DNA from: Gammaproteobacteria bacterium
GTDB taxonomy: Bacteria > Pseudomonadota > Gammaproteobacteria > Pseudomonadales > Pseudohongiellaceae
Assembly: GCA_016764875.1 (NCBI GenBank)
Contig: JAESQX010000044.1
Coordinates: 1 to 53,402 of the forward strand
Length of the DNA: 53,402 nucleotides
Direction of reading: 5' to 3'
Shown: positions 8,751-16,316 of the stretch, in pieces
Layout: every line of letters begins with the position of its first letter
How positions within the stretch are numbered: position 1 is the first letter of the stretch
Translations under genes and position numbers: made by a program
The notes under the pieces: model-generated
Told to the model about the DNA's origin: nothing
The model's database searches: none
What the model saw: the letters and a program-made list of their open reading frames with translations, nothing else

Positions 8751-9178
8751 ATGGATTTCCTCAAGTAGAAAATGAGGCTGCATCGGGTTATAGACGACGT
8801 AAACAACCCTGGTCTCGCCGTAGGCCCGCAACCAGCCCTTTAAGCTGAATCTACATTTCGTAAAATGATTCTGACCAGGAAGTGTTAAATGATACACCCA
8901 TTACAATCCGTGCAAAGGAGTTTGTGAAGATTTCACCCAAACCACCCAGTTTGCTGTCGAGGTTATCAAATCAGGGGATTGTAGTTATTTTGAGACACAC
9001 TGTCCTGGAGAGCAATGTTCTTAATATCAGTTACTGATTTTTAAATTTTGTATGTTTCAGTCCTTTATTCACGCGGCGATAAAATCTACAATCAAAGTGT
9101 TGAAATTATTGCCTGCGGAACTAATCGGAATTGGCAGGGCAACGGCATGACTAATAGCGGGCTTGTAAGCGCAATTTT
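8751..9178. other. 428-base divergent intergenic region
   Basis: This lies between the leftward copper/haem gene and rightward hemH and must hold both promoters. I see no RNA gene. A TATAAC hexamer on the minus strand about 45 bases before the GTG could be a -10 element, without a convincing -35. The only coding signal is an 11-codon leader frame at 9147-9182 that ends in an ATGA overlap with hemH. Confidence 0.5.
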
Positions 9179-9182
9179 ATGA
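9147..9182 (+). CDS. Possible 11-residue leader peptide overlapping hemH
   Basis: ATG at 9147 encodes MTNSGLVSAIL and stops at TGA 9180-9182, overlapping the hemH ATG as ATGA. hemH itself has no visible ribosome-binding site, whereas GGCAGGGC stands upstream of this ATG, so translational coupling is possible. The peptide is too short to judge by composition. Confidence 0.25.
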   Translation: MTNSGLVSAIL

Positions 9183-10216
9183 AGGCAATACTAATTCTCA
9201 ATGTAGGCACCCCTGCTGAACCTACGGCAAGAGGGTTAAGGCAGTTTTATAAATTCTTCTTTTCTGACCCATTTGTATTCGACATGCCTGGCTGGAGCAG
9301 ATGGCTTTTAAGAAACTTCATCATACTGCCATTTCGCGCTCCTAAAACCGCAAAAGATTATAAGAAAATATGGCTGGAAAACGGTTCACCTCTTAAAGTG
9401 TATACAGAAGAACTGTGTGAGAACCTGCAAAAATCACTGGATCCGAGTAAGAATAGAATCGTGGTAGCAATGGGCATGGCATATAGTGAGCCATTTATTT
9501 CCGATACCATGAGTCGGCTACAGCGACAGGGAGTCAGAGATATCCTCATACTGCCATTGTTTCCACAATACTCAACAGCGACCACAGGCTCGCTTATACA
9601 TGGGGTGGAGCAGGCCGCCGCGAAATGGGAAGAAGTTCCCCGTATGGTGATGGTTGATGATTTATACAGCGAGTTGGCGTTTGTTAATGCCTGGGCATCA
9701 TTGATTAACAAACACCTACCTCGGGATAATCCTGGTACGAACGTTGAACACGTTATTTTCAGTTATCACGGTTTGCCAGAAAAGAATATCAAGAAGGCGG
9801 ATGAAAACAACTATTGTGAATTTGGCTCTTGCTGTGATGTTATTAGTGAAAAAAATCAATCCTGTTATCGTGCACAGTGTATGCAGACTACCCGGTCGAT
9901 TGTGGCCGCACTGGGCTGGCGGGAAGATTTTTATTCCATTGCCTTTCAGTCTCGTTTTGGAAGAGACCCGTGGATACAGCCCTATCTCGATGAACATTTA
10001 ATACAATTAGCTGGCGGAGGGGTTAAGAGGGTAGCTGTGGCCACGCCATCTTTTGTGTCCGATTGCCTGGAGACGATTCATGAGATTGGCATCGAATACA
10101 GAAAGTTGTTTATTGAGCACGGTGGTGAAGAGTTAATTCTGATTCCTAATCTGAACAATGATGAAAACTGGTTTTCCGCTGTGGTACAAATAATCGAAAA
10201 CCATTTAAACGCCTAG
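9179..10216 (+). CDS. hemH: Ferrochelatase (protohaem ferro-lyase) with internal Cys cluster
   Basis: 345 residues, the full family length. It inserts ferrous iron into porphyrin, the last step of haem synthesis. The catalytic His197 lies in FSYHGLP and the conserved Glu298 in SDCLETIHEIG; FQSRFGRDPW (256-265) is the family signature. A striking feature is five cysteines in an internal segment (213, 218, 219, 229, 234) just after the catalytic loop. Such a cluster occurs in a described class of bacterial ferrochelatases that bind [2Fe-2S] through internal rather than C-terminal cysteines. Start: ATG at 9179 with no clear Shine-Dalgarno but an ATGA overlap with a short leader frame. Convergent with ppnN, six bases between stops. 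Confidence 0.93.
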   Translation: MKAILILNVGTPAEPTARGLRQFYKFFFSDPFVFDMPGWSRWLLRNFIILPFRAPKTAKDYKKIWLENGSPLKVYTEELCENLQKSLDPSKNRIVVAMGMAYSEPFISDTMSRLQRQGVRDILILPLFPQYSTATTGSLIHGVEQAAAKWEEVPRMVMVDDLYSELAFVNAWASLINKHLPRDNPGTNVEHVIFSYHGLPEKNIKKADENNYCEFGSCCDVISEKNQSCYRAQCMQTTRSIVAALGWREDFYSIAFQSRFGRDPWIQPYLDEHLIQLAGGGVKRVAVATPSFVSDCLETIHEIGIEYRKLFIEHGGEELILIPNLNNDENWFSAVVQIIENHLNA

Positions 10217-10222
10217 TTTTCT

Positions 10223-11614
10223 CTACGGTGAGATTGTTTTTTCATTCTCTACATTATTCAATTGATAACAGGGTACGTAATTTTCTGCGCTTACCTTCAT
10301 TCTTCCACTGGCAACTAATTCAGATAATAAGGTATCAATAGCCTCCATCAGGGAGGGATCACCGGTCAGCTGATAGGGACCTGACTCTCGAATCTGGTGG
10401 ATTCCATAGGGCTTCACGTTCCCTGCTACAATTCCGGAAAAAGCTCTCCTTAATTCTGCCACTAATTCTGCTTTTGGTAAGTCTCGATACAATTTCAAGG
10501 CTGCCATATTCTGGTGACTAACCTCAAATGGCCACTGCATACTTTCGGGAATGTTGAGCTCCCAGTTATAGGCATAGGATTCATTTATGCGCCTGCGGTG
10601 AGATACCACACGATTCAAATTACGTAAAGTAAGCTGTGCTACCTGCTCAGAATTGCCCGTTACGATCTGATAAAAATTCGTGGCCTCTTCACCTATGGTT
10701 TGCCGGATAAAATTATCCACCATGTTGAAGTACTCTTCATACCCCTCTGGCGAGGCAAAAATAATCGGCAAGGGAATATTGCGATTTTCCTTCCGCATTA
10801 GAATGCCGAGCAAGTAGAGGATTTCTTCAATTGTTCCCACACCACCGGGGAAAACGATAATGGCATGGGCCAGACGAACAAAAGCTTCAAGCCGTTTCTC
10901 AATGTCAGGTAGGATCACCAGTTCATTTACTGTGGGATTAGGTGGTTCAGAGGCGATGATTCCTGGCTCGGTAATGCCTATATACCTTCCTGAGCTTTTT
11001 ATTTGTTTTGCATGACCGATCATGGCACCTTTCATTGGGCCTTTCATCGCCCCTATGCCGCAACCAGTCGCGATATCCATACCTCTTAAGCCAAGCTCAT
11101 ATCCCACTTCTTTGGAGTACTCATATTCCTGCCGGTTGATGGCATGACCTCCCCAACAAACCACTAATTGTGGTGGATGGTTTGGTATTACAATGCCGGC
11201 ATTTCGAAGGACTCGAAAAACGGTATCGGTAATTCCTGTGCTGGTATCGATTTTAAAGCCACCGGCACTTTCAATTTTTGCCTGTGTGTAGACGATATCC
11301 CTTAAACAGGCGAACAAATGTTCCTGGATTCCCCGAATGAGCTTTCCGTCAACAAAGGCAGTTGCCGGTGCATTGCGAATTCGCAGTTTTATGCCCCTTG
11401 ATTCCGGGAGGATAGCAATACTGAATTCGGAAAATTCTTGCAACATTTCTGTTGCATCATCGGTTTCATTTCCAGTGTTTAATACGGCCAGGGCGCAATT
11501 TTGAAAAGTCTGAAACACTTCATCGCCGGTCTCCATCGCCGCCGTAATTTCCTGGTGAGAAAGCAGATTTAAACTGGATGATGGTCTGACAACACATTCT
11601 CTGATTTTTTCCAC
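10223..11614 (-). CDS. ppnN: Pyrimidine/purine nucleotide 5'-monophosphate nucleosidase PpnN (YgdH)
   Basis: 463-residue LOG-family enzyme that cleaves nucleoside monophosphates to base and ribose 5-phosphate. E. coli PpnN (454 residues) is allosterically controlled by (p)ppGpp. The central Rossmann-like domain shows GCGIGAMKGPMKGA and the catalytic/phosphate motif FPGGVGTIEE (about 256-265). N-terminal and C-terminal extensions of PpnN type flank it. The start is GTG at 11614 behind AAGGAC. It is monocistronic, with a divergent small membrane-protein gene upstream. Confidence 0.92.
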   Translation of the reverse strand: MEKIRECVVRPSSSLNLLSHQEITAAMETGDEVFQTFQNCALAVLNTGNETDDATEMLQEFSEFSIAILPESRGIKLRIRNAPATAFVDGKLIRGIQEHLFACLRDIVYTQAKIESAGGFKIDTSTGITDTVFRVLRNAGIVIPNHPPQLVVCWGGHAINRQEYEYSKEVGYELGLRGMDIATGCGIGAMKGPMKGAMIGHAKQIKSSGRYIGITEPGIIASEPPNPTVNELVILPDIEKRLEAFVRLAHAIIVFPGGVGTIEEILYLLGILMRKENRNIPLPIIFASPEGYEEYFNMVDNFIRQTIGEEATNFYQIVTGNSEQVAQLTLRNLNRVVSHRRRINESYAYNWELNIPESMQWPFEVSHQNMAALKLYRDLPKAELVAELRRAFSGIVAGNVKPYGIHQIRESGPYQLTGDPSLMEAIDTLLSELVASGRMKVSAENYVPCYQLNNVENEKTISP

Positions 11615-11745
11615 GTAAAGGTCCTTGGTTACTGCCGGGAACAGAGGATTAATTCGATTGATCTACAGGGGTTTATTATACAGGGCTTCCGTATGATTAA
11701 AGGCAAATTCAGGGAATTGATCCGCTTTATAAGCAATACGAAACT

Positions 11746-11787
11746 CTGATTTGCATCAAAACCTGTTGTAAATCTTTGATCTATCCT
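11746..11787 (+). promoter_or_regulatory. FNR/Anr-type class II promoter of the 37-residue membrane protein
   Basis: CTGAT-TTGC-ATCAA (11746-11759) matches the FNR/Anr consensus TTGATnnnnATCAA at nine of ten positions. A -10-like hexamer TATCCT lies at 11782-11787. If transcription starts about seven bases after it (near 11794), the box is centred at about -41.5, the classical position for an FNR-activated promoter. The first gene downstream is the small ORF at 11830. This is consistent with induction under low oxygen; no experiment supports it here. Confidence 0.6.
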
Positions 11788-11829
11788 GCTTTATGTATCA
11801 GTAGTAGACATCAACGTGGAGGTGGAGAT

Positions 11830-11943
11830 ATGAGTGCACATGTTCAGGAAAGAGAGGCAAGGCTTCAACCGGTAGTGCTTATTATTTTTGGCTGTTCGGT
11901 GGCGATCATGATAGGCGCTTATCTGCTGGGGCAGATGTTCTGA
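11830..11943 (+). CDS. Small single-helix membrane protein (37 residues)
   Basis: ATG at 11830 follows a strong GGAGGTGGAG site and encodes a polar 17-residue head (MSAHVQEREARLQPV) and one transmembrane helix (VLIIFGCSVAIMIGAYLLG), ending in QMF. It lies between an FNR-type promoter and a strong terminator, so it forms a complete one-gene transcription unit of its own. Size and topology are like the small accessory subunits of respiratory oxidases (CydX, CcoQ/CcoM types), but I recognise no specific family and no oxidase genes are nearby. The presence of all three signals makes chance unlikely. Confidence 0.7.
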   Translation: MSAHVQEREARLQPVVLIIFGCSVAIMIGAYLLGQMF

Positions 11944-11970
11944 CCTTCTTAAGGTAGTTCGAAAGCAAAG

Positions 11971-12007
11971 AAAAGGGGCAGATCTTTCGATCTGCCCCTT
12001 TTTATTT
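11971..12007. terminator. Bidirectional Rho-independent terminator
   Basis: AAAAGGGGCAGATC (11971-11984) pairs perfectly with GATCTGCCCCTTTT (11989-12002) across a TTTC loop. The + strand continues TTTATTTTT, and the minus strand reads CTTTTCTTT. It ends both the small membrane-protein gene and the leftward molybdenum hydroxylase operon. Confidence 0.9.
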
Positions 12008-12033
12008 TTCGGATCAGTTCATCTAATAGCTGA

Positions 12034-13023
12034 TTAAGCACTAATAGCGCGTTTAACCAGATTCTGCATTAGAGGAACTTTATATCCATTATGAGCCAGT
12101 ACTCTGGCGCCATCTGTTGACATGGCGGCTACTGACTCCGCCGTAGACGAATTTTTGGCTTGACCACGAATAGCATTTTCTACGTTGGTTACCCGTCGTG
12201 GAGTACATTGCACGGCACCACAAACTATTCGAGAGTCTTCAATATTACCCCCACTGACTTTGAATGCGGCAGCGATATTTACCAGAGCGAAGTCCCATGA
12301 GTTACGGTCAGCTACTTTTTCAAAATAGAAAGTTGCATTGGCCCAGGTAGAAGGGATTCTAACCGAAGTCAGGATTTCTCCGGGACGTAACGCAGTAGTG
12401 TTCTCGATGTCGATAGCCGGCCCCACAAAATAGTCTTCGGCAGCCAGAGTCCTTTCACCGCCTGAGCTTTGAATTACCATGGTTGCATCCAGGGCGACCA
12501 GAGCCGGGGCGGTATCTGATGGGCTGGCGGCCACACAACGACTGGCTTCGAAAAGAGAGTGTTCTCTGTTCATCCCTTCAGGTGTATCTGCATAACAGAG
12601 GTTACCACCGGCTCGATAACAATCCAGACCTCGACGGTAATACCAGCAGCGAACATCCTGTGAAACATTGCCTCCCAAAGTACCTATGTTACGTATTTGT
12701 GGGCTGGCTACACGACCCGCAGCATCCGAAAGCACGGAATAGCGTTGAGTAATAAGATCGTTACCGGTAATTTCGGTCAATGTCGTCAGGGCGCCGATCT
12801 CGATACCGTCAGCGGTTTCCTTGATGCCCCGCAGCGACTCGATTCCGCTCAGGTCGATCAAGGCTTCGACAGATTTTGCACGATCCTTCAACCAACCGTA
12901 AGTATCTTGTCCGCCGCCAACCAACCAACCTCTTTCTGCTAAGCGGTCAGCAATTGCTAAAGCATCTTCTACCTGTACTGGTTGGTAGAGGTCCATATTT
13001 GGCATTACGTCATGTGATGGCAT
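12034..13023 (-). CDS. Molybdenum hydroxylase FAD-binding subunit (PaoB/YagS-like)
   Basis: 329 residues, the medium subunit of a xanthine-dehydrogenase-family enzyme. It takes electrons from the FeS subunit to FAD. The FAD-binding region shows LVGGGQDTYGWLKD (34-47) and RNIGTLGGNVSQD (111-123). Four cysteines (126, 135, 143, 163) follow in an inserted loop, as in PaoB, where the equivalent loop binds a [4Fe-4S] cluster; all four are kept here. A CO-dehydrogenase flavoprotein C-terminal domain completes it. Third gene of the operon, nine bases after the large subunit. Confidence 0.88.
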   Translation of the reverse strand: MPSHDVMPNMDLYQPVQVEDALAIADRLAERGWLVGGGQDTYGWLKDRAKSVEALIDLSGIESLRGIKETADGIEIGALTTLTEITGNDLITQRYSVLSDAAGRVASPQIRNIGTLGGNVSQDVRCWYYRRGLDCYRAGGNLCYADTPEGMNREHSLFEASRCVAASPSDTAPALVALDATMVIQSSGGERTLAAEDYFVGPAIDIENTTALRPGEILTSVRIPSTWANATFYFEKVADRNSWDFALVNIAAAFKVSGGNIEDSRIVCGAVQCTPRRVTNVENAIRGQAKNSSTAESVAAMSTDGARVLAHNGYKVPLMQNLVKRAISA

Positions 13024-13032
13024 AGTTATCCC

Positions 13033-15474
13033 TCAGAAAGTATTAGTTTTAAGATTAGGAGTCTGGGTGCTGTAAGTATTACCAGCGAGATGGTTAATTA
13101 TCATATCCGTTGTTACCGGTGCTGTGTTAAACACATGGCCATCCAGAGCATCGGCGATCGCACTTGCCAGTGCGGCGGCTGAAGCACCCTGGGTAGGTTC
13201 GCCTATTCCTCTGGCCCCTATGGGGTTTTGTGGATCAGGAATATTTACTGCAGACATATTGGTATCCGTTGAAATATCCAGGTAAGTTGGCGGCTTGCTC
13301 TGATAGAGACCAACGTTGGCAGGCAAGCCGTTTTGAGGGTCATAGACATGACGCTCCAAACCAGCCAGGCCGACACCCCAAACTGCACCACCTCGCATGG
13401 CATTTTCAAAATTCTTTGGATGCACTACAGTTCCGCAATCGGCTACCGCCGCGTAATTGAGAATTTCGTATTTACCTGTATCAAGATCCATTTCAATTTC
13501 ACAAAATCCAACCTGGATTCCTGGTGGTTGACCCTGACCAGGAATTTTATCCTTGGATACCCCTACCAGGCCAGTGCCTTGTATTCCCTGCACAGCCCGT
13601 TGGGTAATGGGGTTAATATCGTCAGGATATTCCATGCCGCTATATTTGCCACCCATTTCAATGGCTTTTTGTGCGGCTTCAGCATAACTCAATCCTTGAG
13701 TTGAATCACTGGATTTGAATACTCTTTCGCCACCAATTTCAAAATCCTCAGGTGAGCCACCGAGTTCACTGGCGGCAATTTCCTTCAATTTGGTAATTGC
13801 ATCCTGAGCGGCTACCCAGTTGGCACGGCCATGGGTAAACATAGTGTTACTGCCACCCTGTCCGGAGCTGTGGGGAAGGTGATTGTCGGTTCGCCCGCGG
13901 TGAATTTCACAATTGTCCCATTCCACCTGCAGGGCTTCCGCCGCCGCTCGACTGGTGCCGGCATAGGAATAGGTTCCCAGGTTACCAACACCACTGTGTA
14001 TATGAAGTTTACCGTCCGGTGCTATGCGAACCAGGCCGTCATACCCCCGGCCACCAGCGCCGTGGTATCCGATGCCTACTCCGACACCCCGTACTTTTGA
14101 ACCGTTACGTTTCGGCTGATTGATTTTTTCGTCCCAACCGAACAACCGCGCACCCTGGTCAAGGGCTTCGCGCCCAAATGCGCTGGTCAAAGGTCCTCGG
14201 CTACCGCCCTGAAAACCATCACTATCCGCCACATTAACCCGGCGAAAAGCGACCCGGTCCATATTGATGGAAGTGGCAATTTTGTCACTGATCGGTGCCA
14301 GTACCGCCGCCATTTCATTTTGTCCCGGACCGCGTTGTGCGCCGCGAGGAGTAGTATTGGTGTATACGGAAATTCCGCGAAAACGCATGCTTTCAGGTTG
14401 GTACGCAATGGTTACATGTTGAGCAGAAGAACTCCCACTACCGCCGCCTGTTGAGCCTCCATCGTTAACAATTACCAGATCTACCGCGGCTACCTTGCCA
14501 TTGTCCTTAACACCTATCTTGATCCAGCCCTGCATACCGGAGCGTGCGGAGCCTAGATAAAACTCCTGCTCACGGGTAATCCTCAGCTGAACTGGCCGGT
14601 TGAGCATTCTGGAGAAATTACCGCTGATAGCCATGTAGGGATAGGGGCCAATCTTGGAACCGAATCCACCACCGGTGGCTTCGTTGATGAAAACAAGGTT
14701 AGCGGGATCAATGTTCAGCATTCGTGCCAGGCCGTTGTCGTTGGCACTCTGGCTTTGTGATGAACCATGAAAATAGCATTTACCATTTTCCCAGTAGGCC
14801 ATGCTGGTTCGTGGTTCCAGTGAGTGGTGAGGATAGCCAATGGTGACAAACGGCTCTTCTATAATATGGGTGCTTTGCGCGAACCCTGCTTCGAGGTCAC
14901 CGAAGGCCCATTCGCTGGGAAATTCAGCTCCTACTGGCTCCTTACCTTCGCGAAGGGCATCAATGGCGGATTGCGGCCATTTAATATCCTTGATTTCCGC
15001 GCTCATGATAGGCGTGCCTCCCGGACCTATTTCCCGGGTTCGCAGTAGCACATTTCCTTCCGGGTAGGCTTTGGGGCCGCCGGGGGCAAGGCTTTCAAGA
15101 GGATCAATCACAAAATCCTTGCGTTCTATATCGACACGGATACGGGATATGGCTTCCTCGGCAATCTCCTCGGACACGGCCGCTACAGCCAGGATAGGCT
15201 GGCCGACGAACGTAATATACTCGGAAGCCAGGGCCGGATTACCGGGAGGCGGTGAGGGAGGTAAATCGTCAGCGGTCATAATGCCAATCACACCATCCAT
15301 TCGTAAAGCATCCGAGGCATCGATGTTGGCTACCCTGCCGCTTGGCATAGGGCTGGTCAGCAGTCTGGCGAAAATCATACCTTCGCGTTTGTAATCCTCC
15401 GCATACTTTATCTCACCGGTTACCTTGCCAGGGATATCAGGTGGCATAAAATCTTTTCCTATGTGCATAGTCAT
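13033..15474 (-). CDS. Molybdenum hydroxylase large (Moco-binding) subunit (PaoC/YagR-like)
   Basis: 813-residue catalytic subunit of the xanthine oxidase family, expected to hydroxylate an aldehyde or N-heterocycle using water. The N-terminal half carries IPGKVTGEIKYAEDY, typical of aldehyde oxidase/xanthine dehydrogenase a/b-hammerhead domains. The glycine-rich Moco segments include NEATGGGFGSKIG and SSGQGGSNTMFTHG. The catalytic Glu is Glu759 in GARGIGEPTQGASAA. No signal peptide is present, so export would be as a complex with the Tat-bearing small subunit, as in PaoABC. The start overlaps the small-subunit stop as ATGA, indicating translational coupling. No dedicated XdhC/PaoD-type chaperone gene is seen in this window. 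Confidence 0.9.
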   Translation of the reverse strand: MTMHIGKDFMPPDIPGKVTGEIKYAEDYKREGMIFARLLTSPMPSGRVANIDASDALRMDGVIGIMTADDLPPSPPPGNPALASEYITFVGQPILAVAAVSEEIAEEAISRIRVDIERKDFVIDPLESLAPGGPKAYPEGNVLLRTREIGPGGTPIMSAEIKDIKWPQSAIDALREGKEPVGAEFPSEWAFGDLEAGFAQSTHIIEEPFVTIGYPHHSLEPRTSMAYWENGKCYFHGSSQSQSANDNGLARMLNIDPANLVFINEATGGGFGSKIGPYPYMAISGNFSRMLNRPVQLRITREQEFYLGSARSGMQGWIKIGVKDNGKVAAVDLVIVNDGGSTGGGSGSSSAQHVTIAYQPESMRFRGISVYTNTTPRGAQRGPGQNEMAAVLAPISDKIATSINMDRVAFRRVNVADSDGFQGGSRGPLTSAFGREALDQGARLFGWDEKINQPKRNGSKVRGVGVGIGYHGAGGRGYDGLVRIAPDGKLHIHSGVGNLGTYSYAGTSRAAAEALQVEWDNCEIHRGRTDNHLPHSSGQGGSNTMFTHGRANWVAAQDAITKLKEIAASELGGSPEDFEIGGERVFKSSDSTQGLSYAEAAQKAIEMGGKYSGMEYPDDINPITQRAVQGIQGTGLVGVSKDKIPGQGQPPGIQVGFCEIEMDLDTGKYEILNYAAVADCGTVVHPKNFENAMRGGAVWGVGLAGLERHVYDPQNGLPANVGLYQSKPPTYLDISTDTNMSAVNIPDPQNPIGARGIGEPTQGASAAALASAIADALDGHVFNTAPVTTDMIINHLAGNTYSTQTPNLKTNTF

Positions 15475-16061
15475 GCTAATTGCCCCGAGGCGCGCATCAC
15501 GCCGTTAAGATAATGTTCATAGGCACCACATCGGTACAAATTACCAGACATCGCCTGGAGTGCTTCTTTCCGAGTTGGTCTTGGATTGGATCGCAGTAAG
15601 GCTACTGCAGACATCACCTGCCCTGGGGTGCAGAAACCGCATTGAGGTGAGTTCTCGTCGATAAATGCCTGTTGTACCGCGTGTAGCGTACCGTCAGCGG
15701 CTTTAATACCTTCGATGGTGGTTACGGTTTTGCCTTTAACATTATGGGTCAATACAGAACAGGAATAGTTGGGGACTTCATCGATTAACACAGTGCAGGC
15801 GCCACATTCGCCACGATTACAACCGAGTTTTGTCCCGGTGAGGTCGAGTTTATAACGTAGTGTGTGGGCGAGTGTTTCCTGAGGAAGTACGTCAACTGGT
15901 CGGTTGCGACCGTTTATATTTAAGGTTACCAGGCGTTCGGCGGAGGATTGGCCTGATTGGGCATTTGCGAGATAAAAACTGGCGCCAGTAGAGGCAGCGG
16001 CGCCGGAAAAAATTACCCCTTTGATAAAACGTCTGCGTGTTAGTCTTGAATTCACTGACAT
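15471..16061 (-). CDS. Molybdenum hydroxylase [2Fe-2S] subunit with Tat signal (PaoA/YagT-like)
   Basis: 196 residues. A twin-arginine signal (RRRFIKGVIFSGAAAS, from residue 9) suggests a periplasmic enzyme. The plant-ferredoxin-type cluster has Cys81, 86, 89 and 101 (CNRGECGACT). The second, helical cluster normally uses CxxC plus CxC. Here Cys141 and Cys144 (CGFC) and Cys178 are present, but the first residue of the CxC pair is Tyr176 (GNLYRCGAY; codon TAC instead of TGC), so one iron ligand is missing. This is one base away from the normal sequence. First gene of the three-gene operon, with an FNR-type box upstream. Confidence 0.9.
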   Translation of the reverse strand: MSVNSRLTRRRFIKGVIFSGAAASTGASFYLANAQSGQSSAERLVTLNINGRNRPVDVLPQETLAHTLRYKLDLTGTKLGCNRGECGACTVLIDEVPNYSCSVLTHNVKGKTVTTIEGIKAADGTLHAVQQAFIDENSPQCGFCTPGQVMSAVALLRSNPRPTRKEALQAMSGNLYRCGAYEHYLNGVMRASGQLA

Positions 16062-16316
16062 TGCTCCGTTTCAGTTGTTTTTGTTGATATACAACCGGAG
16101 GGGTTATACATGCACATTTAATCTGGATTTACGACATTCAGCTGATGTGCAGGCTACGATTTTCTAGCTAAAAAAGCAACAAATCCTGATCTAAATCAAT
16201 ACGGAAACTGCCTGTAAATAGTGGCTCTGGATGAGAAAGGCAAAAATTGGCCACCGGTGTGGAACAAAATAACTGATGGTCAGCGATTACCCTTACATTC
16301 AGTGTACAAATAACAC
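16062..16316 (-). promoter_or_regulatory. Promoter region of the molybdenum hydroxylase operon with FNR/Anr-type box
   Basis: CTGAT-CTAA-ATCAA at 16186-16199 (minus strand TTGAT-TTAG-ATCAG) matches the FNR/Anr consensus at nine of ten positions. Downstream on the minus strand, TAGAAA (16166-16161) is a possible -10. The box lies about 130 bases before the start codon of the FeS subunit. It nearly equals the box in front of the 37-residue membrane protein, suggesting a shared oxygen-responsive regulator. Confidence 0.55.

Noticed and set aside
13230-15394. Several long antisense frames within the Mo hydroxylase and uvrA genes
   Set aside because: They mirror the codon pattern of strongly supported genes and have no ribosome sites or domains of their own.
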